Shown here piece after piece: positions 26,018-38,000 of a stretch of 64,000 nucleotides of DNA. The notes below the pieces were generated by a model. It searched no databases. It was not told where the DNA came from and saw only the letters and a program-made list of their open reading frames with translations. Source of the stretch: Pratylenchus scribneri (lineage: Eukaryota > Nematoda > Chromadorea > Rhabditida > Pratylenchidae); contig JAQSEB010000050.1 in the NCBI GenBank assembly GCA_030063045.1, positions 1,364,001 to 1,428,000 on the forward strand. The letters run 5' to 3'. Numbering within the stretch: the stretch's first letter is position 1; each line of letters starts with the position of its first letter. The position numbers and the translations under genes were made by a program.

Positions 26018-27145
26018 TCTGCCTCCTAATTAGTGGTCAATAATTTACCGGAAGAAGGAATAAATGCAGAAAGCAGAATGATGTAAAAATAAAAATCCTT
26101 AAAGTTAAAATTTTCAAGAGACTGGTACATCCTGCCACCCATTTTATCATTAGATAAGCTTCCGCTTCCGTTCGATCCAAAAATGACCGCAAAGCGCAAA
26201 ATATGGCCCCGAAATAAATGGGGAAGATAAGCAAATGGATTATTATTAGGTCGGGTCGGGGAAAGAGGTCATTTCATTATAGTCTATTCTTCTTTCTTCA
26301 TTAATTTTTGCTGATCTTGCTTTTCGGCACATATTTTTTGTTCATTTTTTTTCAGATTTTTAACTGGGCGAATGGAAATAAATTTGAAAAAATGGAAAGG
26401 AGGAAGAGGAGGAGGAGGGTCTTTTTTGAATATTATTTTGGGATGGACGATCTTTGTATTTTGGAAGGTGAATGGACAGGGGAAACATCTTTTGCTTTTA
26501 AAAAGTCAGAACGGTCGAAATTGGTTTGCATTTAGGCCAACACCTTTTTGCGTTCACCGTTCACGTCTTTGTTATAATTTATTCAAAAAAGCGGACGATG
26601 ATTTATTATTAGAGTTTAGACCAAAGGTCAGCAAGCATCGTTTTTAATGGGTATAAAAATGGGAATTGGATGAAGGTTGGGTTGCTGCAAAATTTACAAT
26701 GAATTTAAATTGTTGGACTAGGAGTGAGGCCAAAGGCTGATTTTATGGCCAATTGAATTGGGCAATTCAATAAATGCTTTTTGATCGGATGGAACAGCTG
26801 CTCCCGGAGGTCATCAATCCCGAGTCCCGACCCAATAATTAACCCCGACTGTGAGGAATTTTATTTGAAACAATGGAATGGGACACAAGTGGAAGAAGAA
26901 GCCGATCAAAAAAAAAATGTTTATTTTTGGGATTATCCCACCTACTGAACATTGTGCATGCAAAAATGCTTAACAAATAAAAATAAATGTGACGAGAAAA
27001 CATGGAAAAATGACATTGTTTGAGGGGAAAAAACAATGAAAAAATGTATTTGCGTGTGGATCAAAAGGCTTCTTCTTTTTTCTTCTTTGTCATCTTCTTT
27101 TCTGTTCCTAGTATTGTATTCATTTATATTTCCGTTCATTTTCAT
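26018..27145. other. Intergenic, no supported gene
   Basis: This is the 5' flank of the TauE-like gene and the 3' flank of MTO1 (both minus). Frames at 26234-26037 (minus) and 26308-26647 (plus) lack family resemblance or clear splice partners. The minus frame contains a hydrophobic stretch and might be an upstream exon, without proof. Confidence 0.4.
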
Positions 27146-30100
27146 TCAATTCATCCCGTTCACCATTTCCACATTGATTCTATTTTTTGCATAACGAAGA
27201 AGATGAATAAGAATTGTGTCATTGATGCCTGGTATTCTGCAAAAAAAAAAAAAATTTAATGGGAATATTTTTAGATTTTTATAAAAAAAATAACTCAAAA
27301 ATTAAAGGTTTTAAATTGGTTTAAATTTCAATTAGGTTTTTAAATCGTACCGGTTTATATCAATTAGAAAGTTTTGTTACCTGGCCGCCGCTGCCAAACT
27401 CCTTGGCCTATATTCTTGCAGTCTTTCACGCATTTCTTGGTTAATTGGTGCCTTCAACGTCATATAATCCAGGGAATCCGGCAATCGGGCGTTCATTTCC
27501 CTCTGCACTGTCTCCAATTTTTCTTCCAATTCCTTGGCATATGGCGCATAGAGTTCTTGGCCACGAATTCGATTTTCCAAATGTCGGTCGCCGACAAATT
27601 CTTCGAAAAGTTTGGGCCATTTTTGTGCCAATTTTTTAAGTGTTAATTCCGGATGTTTGGTCATCAATTTTTTGGCATTGTATACTTAAAATGGAGGGAA
27701 ATTTTTTCATAAATTTATAAATTAGTATGAATATGGATTAGGTAGCTGATTTTTAGGTTACAAAAATCAAAATAGGTAAAAAAAATATGTCAAAAAAATT
27801 AGTCTAAAACTGTGCTTTTTTCATTAATTTGATAAAAATAAGTCTAAATCCGCTCCCTACTAATTAAAAACCATCTTACATTTATCCTTTCCAACTCCGG
27901 GTGTATTCAACCATGGCATTTGTTCATTCCATCCGGCCGATATGAATTCCAATGATTCCAATCGTTCATTGAGTATTTCCATTCGGCACAACATTCGTTG
28001 GAAATGTTCCCATCTTTTATCAGAGACGAGTCCAAATTTTCGGGCTTTTGCTGTCAAACGCAAATCCGCATTGTCAGGCCTAAAATGAAGAAAAATATTT
28101 ATGAAATAAATTTTTAAGAAATTTTCCACCAAATTTTACATCCCGGCCAAATAGTTAAATTTAGTTTAGTGGTTTAAGCTCTCCTCTGACTCATAAAAGA
28201 GGTCGCGGGTTCGAATCCAGCCCGAGTAAGATAATTTTTTTTCATTTTTTTTCCAAAATTTAAATGGTTTTTTAGATTAAAAAAAAAGACCTTTCTTCTA
28301 AATTTTTAATATTAAAATTTGAAAATTACTAAAAATTTTCCATTTTTTAATATTAAAATTGTTAAAATTTATTTTAAAAAATTACCTAAGATGAAGTCTG
28401 TTCTCGGCACGTGACGTGAACATCCTATATGGCTCGGTCACACCAAATGTGGTCAAATCGTCGATCATCACTCCAATATAGCCATTGGCGCGGCCAACAA
28501 TCAATGATTGATAGGCAGAATCACCTTTTTGAGTGGCTTTTGCCCTCAATGCCGCATTTGTGCCCGCAATTAGGCCTTGGGCTGCGGCTTCCTCATAGCC
28601 GGTGGTACCGTTGATTTGGCCGGCCAAAAATAGGCCAATTGCCTTTCGGGTTTCCAACGATTCATGCAGTTGTTGGGGATGGACGAAATTGTAGCGAACT
28701 TGATAGCCTAAAATTTAAAAATATTTAAAAAAAAAATCAAAGAAAATTATGGATTAAAAAATTTTATTCCAGTAACATTAGCGCGTTTAGGGTTAAATAT
28801 TTTTGGCTCGAAATAATTTATTTTACCTAGAAATGTTCTATAAAATGAATAAAAATGCATAAACGTGACAAACAAGCCCGAAAAAAATTATTGTCCTCTG
28901 AGCGGATTCGAACCCGAGACCTAAATTTATCAAAAATGGAAGGTCCAAACTTAAGGTCTAAATTTTCAAAAATTCTTTATAAATCATAACTCTACCTTGC
29001 TGTGTGATTTGTACATTTTCCAGCCCATCAATGGCTCGCATAATTTTCTCTTGCACATCCAAATTGAAACTCAATGAACATCCTTGGGGATAAACCAATT
29101 CACTGTCCAAGCCTTCCGGCTCTAGGAATATCTTTAAATGGTGAAAATTTAATAATTTGGGTATAAAATTAACCCGATGTTTCAGATTGGGAAATCGCAA
29201 ACATTTTATTTCCAGCGATGGACAATAGCGAGGGCCTAAAATTAATTTAATTAAAAATAAAGGAAAATTGGACCTTTAATTCCCTCATTCAATTGTTTCA
29301 TCAGTGCGTGCTCTTCGCCAATATTTTCTTGCACAATTTTTGCCACTCGATCAGTCATATAGCCAAGATAGGTGTTCACATGTTGGGATGGCTTAAAAAT
29401 TATCAAATATTTAAATTTTTCAGTTTCTTTTTAAATTTGTAAATCTTAAGGGTTTTTTTGCAAATTAAAAGATGGACGAAAAATTCATCAAAAGGTGTCA
29501 AAATAATGCATTTTTAACTATATTTTAAATTATTTTTTTGTTAATTGGACCCACCGGAATTCCAACGGATTCGTTCAAAAATGAGAATGGCATTGGCTCG
29601 GCATCAGATGGGCGTGCTGTGAATTTAGCAAAGTCAATTGTGCTGGACAGCAATCTGGGCGGTGTTCCAGTGCTCAAACGGCCTGTTTTGAAGCCCAATC
29701 GATTGAATGTTCTATAAAAATATTTTAAAATTAAATATTTAGTTAATCGGATTTGATTATATTTGAGGTGAATTTATTTTTAGTTTATTAATGACAATTC
29801 TTACTTAAAATAATCCAAATAATTTTAAACCTTGTCAATCCGTTGCTCGATGCCTCACCAATTCGTCCACCGTCCATTTGTTTTTGTCCCCAATGCAATG
29901 TTCCATTGAGGAATGTGCCCGTTGTTAGCACCAATGTTGGGCAGGAAATGTGCTGAATATCCGAACATTTAAAACAAATTGCTCAAAAAATTATCCAAAC
30001 CCTTCCATCGGCAAGAATGCAACCAGTCACTTGGTGGGTGCCCTCATTTTCCTCTTTGTTGTTTGTGGTGCGCTCGGCGAAACAAATATCTTCCACGGTT

Positions 30101-30734
30101 GATTCGATCACGTCCAAGTTTGGTGTATTATGCAATATTTCCTGTTTTTTAATTTATAAATTAGTTTAATTATTGATTAAATTATTAACTTGTTGCATTG
30201 CTTTCCTGTACAATTTCCGGTCAATCAGTGCCCTCAAACCAATCACTGCCGGCCCTCGACTCCCATTCAGTATATGAAAATGAATGCCTGTTTGATCGCA
30301 TATTCTCGGGCTAATTCCATCCATTGCATCAATTTCCCTCATCAAATGGCCTATTAATTTTACAAAAATAAATGGACAGATGCTTCGGCAAACCTTTCCC
30401 AATTCCACCAAAACTGAAATATTTTTATTAAATTTATGAATTTTAAATCCATTTTTTCATTGGTATTTGCCTGGGATTGCAGGACATTTCACCAATTTTC
30501 TCCTTGGAATGTGTTATCAACAGTGTTTTGGCCAATTTTGCCGAAGCAACTGCACTTTCACATCCGGCATGACCACCTTTAAATTGGCATTGATTAAAAT
30601 TAAAATATCTTTTTTACTTTACCCCCAACCACGATGACATCATATTGCTGCGAATCGGCGGATTTTGTGCAATATTTACAATGCCGAAATTTTAATTTTC
30701 TTATTATCGGCGGGCCAATTCTTTTGTTGAACAT
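27146..30734 (-). CDS. mttu-1/mto1-like: Mitochondrial tRNA uridine modification enzyme MTO1/GidA
   Basis: A minus-strand gene of about 11 exons, ATG at 30734, TGA at 27146. The N-terminus is basic ([20 protein letters not shown]) and fits a mitochondrial presequence. The FAD Rossmann motif [18 protein letters not shown] spans the first intron. Also visible are [106 protein letters not shown] and the C-terminal helical domain ([20 protein letters not shown]), all characteristic of GidA/MTO1. With MSS1 (MnmE) it installs a carboxymethylaminomethyl-type group (taurine in vertebrates) at wobble U34 of mitochondrial tRNAs. The last small exon (27235-27146) comes after a long poly-T acceptor. The gene symbol given is only indicative of the family. 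Confidence 0.92.
27295..27370 (+). repeat. Short AAACCGGTTT-type repeat remnant
   Basis: Contains GGTTTTAAATTGGTTTAAAT and GTACCGGTTTATATC, resembling the interspersed family at 20.1 and 36.8 kb. It lies in the last MTO1 intron. Confidence 0.35.
28150..28230 (+). repeat. tRNA-like relic
   Basis: TAGTTTAGTGGTTTAAGCTC (A-box-like), then GAGGTCGCGGGTTCGAATCC (B-box) and AGCCCGAGTAAG. It is close to a real tRNA 3' half, but the acceptor strands do not pair. It lies in an MTO1 intron, antisense to the gene. Confidence 0.55.
28830..28990 (-). repeat. B-box repeat (SINE-like) copy
   Basis: Reverse copy with core CTGAGCGGATTCGAACCCGA at 28898-28917 and GACCTAAATTTATCAAAAAT after it. The tail (AATAAAAATGCATAAACGTG) precedes. 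It lies in an MTO1 intron. Confidence 0.8.
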
Positions 30735-30932
30735 CTTTAAAATTTAATTAAAAAATATGAAATTATTCTTCTTTGATTTGTTTTATTAAAAATGCAATCA
30801 AATATTTTTATTGATTAATTTATTGATTGATTTTATTATTGAGTTGGCTATTCTATTGGGTATTGGCTTTTCCTTCCAAAATATAAAATGCGCAATTAAT
30901 TATTTTTTAATTAAAGGAATTAAATTTCAATT
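30735..30932. promoter_or_regulatory. 198-bp bidirectional promoter region
   Basis: The start codons of MTO1 (minus) and lysyl hydroxylase (plus) are only 198 bp apart, so both 5' UTRs and promoters must fit here. The sequence is AT-rich with ATTGATT repeats (30812-30834). Confidence 0.55.
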
Positions 30933-33900
30933 TTGATGCACTCCATTCTTCCCATTTTTTCAATATTATTACTCCTTATTTTACGCCATGTAATTCTGGC
31001 AACTTCACAAGAAAATGAATTAACAAAGAAGAAGACGGCGCCCATATTTGATTTGCTTTTGGTGACAATAGCAACAGAGGAGACGGATGGGCTAAGAAGA
31101 TTACGAAAATCAGCGGAACAATTTGAACATGAATTGGTGGTATTTGGGCTTGGTCAAAAATGGAATGGAGGAGATATGCGTTACAAAGTTTGTTTCAATT
31201 TTTGGTAAAAAATATTAAAATTCATCAATTTAAAGGGTGGCGCGCAGAAAGTCAAAGTGCTTCGAGAAAATTTAATTGCTAATTATAAAGGCCGAGAAGA
31301 AAATCTTATCATTCTTTTTGTGGATGCGTTAGTTAATTGATTTGGATTAAATTATTAAAATGACTTTTCCAGCTATGATGTGGTGATTAATGCGAACAAG
31401 GAGACCATTCTGCGATCATTTTTTGCTCATTTCGAGAGAAGCCGAATTGTTTTTGGTGCGGAACCATATTGCTGGCCGGATCGAAAGTTGGCTTCAAAAT
31501 ACCCGCCAGTGGTTTTTGGCGAACGGTTAATGTTAAAAATGAGACAAAAAAAATTAATTTTAATATATTTGTAGTTATTTGAATTCCGGAATGTTCATTG
31601 GATTTGCCGAACAAATCTTTCAAATGCTTGACTATGCCGAAAAACAACAGTTGGCTGATGATGATGGTTTTATTATTTTTATTTGTTTTTTATTTGAAAT
31701 TTTACAGATGATCAACTTTTCTACACAAAACTTTACCTTGATCAACAAATTCGAGTATACTTTTTAATTTTCACTATAATCCTCTAAATTTTTTAGACCA
31801 AATTAAAAATGACGCTCGATTCAATTTCATTGATTTTCCAAAATTTGAATGGCGCCGACGAATTTGTTAACATTGAATTTGACCAAAATCCAATGGTAAT
31901 TTTTTGGAATTTTATTTCGTCCAAAATTTTGAATTTTTAGCTCTACAATAAAATTTACAATACCCACCCAATCATAATCCATGGAAATGGCCCATCAAAA
32001 ATTCGCTTAAATGAGTTGGGCAATTATTTGGTGAACAATTACGTTGAAAATGATGAAAAAGTAAATTTTTAAAAAATTTAAAAAATGTAATTAAAATTTA
32101 GAAGAACTCAATTTTGAATGAAAATGAAGCAAAAGAGGGAGTATTCCCACAAATTATGATGGCCATTTTCATTCATAAACCAATTCCATATGTGGAGGAA
32201 TTTTTGGATGCATTGGCCCAATTGGAATATCCAAAGCAAAAAATTCATCTCTCAATTTACAATAGCCAAAAATACAATAAAATAATGGTGGATGAATTTG
32301 TTGGAGAATGGACCGGGATTTATGCTTCCATTCAAATTGTTGCAAATTTTGATGGGGAAAAGCCAATCCCCCAAGAACATCAAGCACGTTCAAATGCAAT
32401 GTAAAAATTATTTAATATAATTATTTTTATATTATTTATTTTTTAGAGAATTGGCTGAACAGAAAAAAGCCGATTATTTGTTTTCAATTGATGCGGATGT
32501 GCATTTGACCAATCCTAGGGTCCTCAAATATTTGCTTACCAAAGCAATGGCCGATGCAAATTATCTGTAGGTTTTTTAAATAATTAAAAAAGGCGGTAAT
32601 ATTAGCGCTTTTCCTACCCCATTTTAATTCTAATTACTGTGTATTTCATCCTGAAATGTATTGTAGAATTTATAAAAAAATGCCCAAAAATTAAAAACAA
32701 AGCCGAAAAAATTATTGTCGTCCGAACGGATTCGAACCTGAGACCTAAATTTTGAAAAAGTGAAGGGCCTTTCTTCTTTGTTTGGGGGTAGAAAATTTTT
32801 TTAAAAATTTTTAGATAAATCTTTGGCACTTAATTTAAAAAGGGATTGGTTTAATAACCATTTTCAATCATATTTAACAATAACAATTCATTTTTCAGTG
32901 GAATTCTGTCGCCTCTTGTGCTTCGACCGGGCACACTTTTTTCCAATTTTTGGGGTGCCGTTTCCGACACCGGATTTTATGCCCGCTCATTTGACTATGT
33001 GGACATTGTGCAGGGAGGACGACAAGGCATTTGGAATGTTCCATTTGTTGGGTCGGCATTGCTGATTTCGGCACGAAAATTCCCACAACTCCACAATTCT
33101 TACACATGGAATACGGCAATCGATGCGGACATTGCCTTTGCCGAATATTGCAGGACAAATGTGAGTGGAAAAATTTTAATTTATTCATAGAAATAGAAAA
33201 TTTATTTTCAGTTTAGAAGAATTAAAATTTCACCATACAATAAATATTTTTGGTCGATTGGTGAAGAGTGCTTTCTTTAGAATGTCGGGACGAAAGTTCG
33301 ATTCCCGCCCAAGACACATAATTATTTTTGGTCGAAAAGTTGTTTTTTAGGCATTCTTCTCTGAAATTTAATTTAAAAAACATAAAGTCAATAATTTTTT
33401 CTAATTTTCATATTTTTTATGCCTATTTTAGGCCTATTAATTATGAAATATTTAATTTAAGGGTCATTTCATGTACATTGATGCAATGGGAACGCCTGAT
33501 TCCAACGGATTTTTGGTCAATTCCGATGGATTTGCCAATTTGCCGGCAGAGGCCCGAATAAATTTGGAAATTTATGACTTTCCGAATAATCGAAAAGTAA
33601 GCAAATAGCAAAAAAAGCACGAATAAAATTACTCATTTCCGAAAATAGTTATGGGAAAATCGATACATCCATCCGGAATATTTTCCACTGCTTGAGCCGA
33701 ACAATTCCGTCCCACTGGGCTGTCCGGATGTTTACGATTTTCCATTTTTGTCGGAGCGATGTTGCCGAGAAATCATTGAAATAATGGAGGATCATGGGAA
33801 ATGGTCGGATGGAACACATAAGGTTTTAAATTTAAAAGAATTTTGGAATTAATTAATATTTTAAGGATAAACGCATCCAAGGAGGCTATGAAAATGTTCC

Positions 33901-34786
33901 GACTCGGGATATTCACATGAATCAGGTATAAATTAAATTGGAAATAAATAAATAAAAAATTCTCCAATCAAAAATTATATTTTTTTTTGAAATCAGCCGA
34001 TTTTACAAAGAAAAATTGTTTAGCTGAGTGTGTGACTTTCCACTATTGCAAAATTTAGGTCTCGGGTTCGAATCCGCTCAGGGGACAACAATTTTTTTCT
34101 TGTTTGATTGTAATTTTTATACATTCTATGAAAATTTCAAAAAGAAATACAATAAAAATTTAAGTAGGAATTGGGCAGTAAAATAAAATAAAAATATCTC
34201 ATATCTCATTTGTCAGGTTGGCTTTGACCGACATTGGCTCTCCATCGTGGACCAATATGTGGCACCAATCCAGGAGAAAGTTTTCATAGGCTTCTATCAA
34301 CGGGTATTTTCTTTACATTTAATATAAAATTAATTTAAATTTATTTAGCCGGTTCGCTCGGATATGATGTTCGTGGTCAGATATCGACCAGATGAACAGG
34401 TTTTTAAACATTTTTGATGTTTTATTTAGCATTACATTAATAATTTTATAGGCTTCTTTGCGTCCCCATCATGATGTAAGTTGTTTTAAAATTCTTTTTA
34501 TTATTAATTAAACTAATTAAATGGTTAAAATAGGCAAGCACTTGGAGCATTGATATTGCACTGAATCGACGTGGAGTCGACTATGAGGGAGGCGGCGTGC
34601 GTTACATTCGATACAATTGCACAATTGAAGCCGATAAAATTGGTCAATTTAGTCAAATTTAATTAATTCTTTATATTTTTTTAAGGTTGGTCAATGCTAT
34701 TCCCCGGCCGTCTCACACATTTACACGAGGGATTGCCCACAACCAAGGGAACGCGTTACATTCTCGTCTCATTCATTAATCCATAA
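30933..34786 (+). CDS. let-268: Procollagen-lysine 2-oxoglutarate 5-dioxygenase (PLOD)
   Basis: A plus-strand gene of more than 15 short in-phase exons, ATG at 30933 (a second Met follows directly), TAA at 34784-34786, roughly 720 aa, the usual PLOD size. A signal peptide ([21 protein letters not shown]) is followed by the N-terminal glycosyltransferase-like module ([41 protein letters not shown]), the accessory module ([54 protein letters not shown]), and the 2-OG/Fe(II) domain with HHDAST (His and Asp iron ligands), [15 protein letters not shown] (distal His and the 2-OG-binding Arg) and the family-typical end ILVSFINP. It hydroxylates, and in invertebrates also glycosylates, collagen lysines in the ER, needed for basement-membrane collagen IV. 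Introns carry two B-box repeats and a tRNA-like relic. Confidence 0.94.
32640..32830 (-). repeat. B-box repeat (SINE-like) copy
   Basis: Reverse copy, core CGAACGGATTCGAACCTGAG at 32723-32742, then ACCTAAATTTTGAAAAAGTG. It lies in a PLOD intron. Confidence 0.75.
33243..33322 (+). repeat. tRNA-like relic
   Basis: GGTCGATTGGTGAAGAGTGC followed by a B-box-like AGTTCGATTCC at about 33294. The cloverleaf is incomplete. It lies in a PLOD intron. Confidence 0.45.
33990..34160 (+). repeat. B-box repeat (SINE-like) copy
   Basis: Core AGGTCTCGGGTTCGAATCCG at 34059-34078, followed by CTCAGGGGACAACAATTTTT. The tail ends near TACATTCTATGAAAAT. It lies in a PLOD intron. Confidence 0.8.
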
Positions 34787-35083
34787 TTATTCAAAAAAAA
34801 TGCTCATTTTTTTGTTATTTTCTTGCCCATTTTATTAATTTTTAATTGAATCTCTTCATCGCCTGCCATTGCCATTTTTCAGCTTTAATTTCCCATTTTC
34901 AATGCCAAATCTCACCAGTCATTGTTTTTATAATTCATTGAAGTGCCTTAACCAATTTTTTTAATATTCTTTTGATTAATTTTAATGAATAAAATTATTT
35001 AAAAAATTATATTGATTAAAATTTGATATTTTTTCATATATTTATTAAATTATTTTCTACGGGTTCAAAATAAATTTAGTCAG

Positions 35084-38000
35084 ATGAATGAACAAAATTA
35101 TATGGGCTTAATTGATTGCAATCAACCTTTGATTCGAGGTGATGAATTTGCCTTTCAAACGGAGAATACGCTGGTCAAACCACGAAAATTGAACATTTTT
35201 GAATTCATTTGGATGGAAATTTCACGGTTTTTTTTCCTATTCAATTTATTAAATTATTAAATATTTTTGAAGGGGTTATTCCCTTAAAAATGACCACGAT
35301 CGATATGCGGAAAAGAGGCGGAAAGTTTACGCCTTTCTGAGGATCCCATTGGAGTTGGAAATGTTTATTTTTATTGGCCTTCGTCAATGCCTGGATGCCT
35401 TTTGCCATATGTTCACATTTTTGCCAATACGGATAATTGTAAAATAATAATTTATTGAATTTTAATATACTTTGAATATTTTCCAGGTTAATTTGGCCGG
35501 CTGTCTTTCGAAAAATAAATCATGGACGGCTGCAGGTAAAATAAAGCTTTAACTTCAAATATTAACATTGGGTCAATTAATTTTGAAAACACATACATAT
35601 TTCCCTAATCGATAATATTTCTAATAAATAAATGTAGCGATTAAAGAATTCTAAAAGTCAGGCCTAGGCAAGTGGTTTTTCTCTAAATTAATCCTTCGGG
35701 TTAAACACGTAATTGATTAATTAGTGCAGTGGGTAATATAGCGGTTTCGAACTTTTTTGGCCCGGGTTCGATTCCCACCCATTAGAGAAAATTTTTTTCA
35801 TAATTTTAGAAATTACAAATTATTTATTAAATCTACTCATGGGTCAACTTCTTAAGGCTTTATGGATAAAATAGAACCTCCTTATCCTATGATTGAAAAA
35901 TGATAAATAACAGCGCCTTGGTTTGAGGCTTGGGATTTTAAAAAATCTACACAAAATAAACCAATAATTACCAATAAAAAATATTTATATTTTTTATTAG
36001 ACACATGCGATATCCTCAAAATTGTGATCATAATTTGTGCCTCATGGTTTATGCAATTTGTGGACACCTCAATGATGTACCATTTGGTCAGGGGCCAAGG
36101 TGTTATCAAACTGTACATTTTTTACAATATGGCAAGTTTTATTTTATTTAATTCATTAATTATTTAAAAATATTTCCTACCTCATATTTATTTTAATTAC
36201 GCTCTTTCGTCTAAAAATGTACACTAGAATTTAATAAAAATGTCAAAAAGTGACAATCAAGTCAGAAAAAAATTATTGTCCTCTGAGCGGATTCGAACCC
36301 GAGATCTAAAATTTTACAAAAACTAAGGTTCTCCCACTAGGCTAAAAATTTTCAAGAAATTTTCTAATGAAAAACAATCAATAAATTCATTCAAAAACAC
36401 ACTAATTCATCTCTTTAAGTTGGAAGTAGCGGACAAATTGTTCAGCAGTTTTGGACAGGTATATCTTAATTTTTTACATTTTAACTTTTAAGCAAAATTC
36501 TAATTAATTTAGGACATTTTGGATGCATTATTTTGGACAGTTTCCGAGCATGGCACTGCCAAATCCAACAAATTTCTTTCGGCAACAATCCATTTGATTA
36601 TTGCCATCATCTATTCCCTTTGCCATACATTTTTGATACTTCTTCAGGTCTGGTTTAAATTTTTTACCAAAATTTTTTATTATTAGCGAAAAAAATTGGC
36701 GAGAAGATTATAGCAGGTTTAAGGGTTTATCTTGCATTTACAAAACAAACCACCATATACCCAAAATTGGATAGAACTGGTCAAGAGGCATTGAATGATA
36801 TATAATTTGTGGTTTTGGTCAACAATTAAAGGGTATTAAACGGTCTAAACCAATTTTGGTTTAATGGTTCAAAACTAAATTAGAATTTGTAAAACCTAAG
36901 CCAAACATAATCAAATGATGCGTCAAAGTCTAAATCTATCAATTTGGTATAAGTGTATAATATGGAGGACTAGGATAAACCATTGAACTGAACCGTTTTA
37001 AACCGAAGTAATTTTTTTTTCTAAATTTCAATAATCTTTCACCAAATTAAATATTTATTTTTTTTCAATTTTTAGGCCACCACTCTGAATGTTGCCTTCA
37101 ATTCCCATAATCAATCGTTGCTGACCATAATGATGTCCAATAATTTTGTGGAATTGAAGGGCGCGGTGTTCAAAAAATTTGGCCAGCCAAATCTTTTCCA
37201 AATGTCCTGCAGCGATGTTCGAGGTAAACAAAACTTTGGGGGTACGGAATGGATTGATGATTTTAGAAAATTTTTTAAACCTAGAAAATTAAAAGAGATT
37301 AGATACATTTTTTGAAAATCAGACCTAAAGAGGGACCTTCCATTTTTTGCAAAATTTAGGTCATGGGTTCGAACTCTTTCAGAGGACAATAATTTTTTTC
37401 GGGCTTCGTTGTCACTTTTATACATTTTACACTTCCTTTTTAGGCGAAATACATTAATTCGAACCAAAAAATTAGTTTTTTCTTCTATAAATCAATTCCA
37501 ATACGGACAAAGAATTAAAGAAAAATACTCTTTAATAATTATATTATTAAAAAATATTCCCTCTACATTTCAGAACGATTCCACACAGTGATTTTGCTGA
37601 TGGTCGTCGTCCTACGCAATATGACGGTTCATTTTTTGGGTATTTATTTACAAAAAAAAATTAATTTAATTATTCATCGCTCCCAAAAAATTCCAAATAA
37701 AAATATATTTTTGTTAATTTTAGGCAGTCAATTGGAAGCTGGAACATTTCTACGAGATGATGCCGGATTTGATAATGATTTTGGTGGCCGAATTAATCGT
37801 GGATTGGCTTAAACATGCATTCATCACAAAATTCAATGAAATCAGTTCTTTGGTTTATCGAGGTATTTTTTCCCATAATTAATTTACATTAATATAATTT
37901 TTTTTTGAAGATTTTACCATCACATTGGCATTCGACATGTTGAGAAGTCATGAAAGTGAATCCTTCTCCGACTTTTCTGATCAAGTGAGTTAACCAAAAA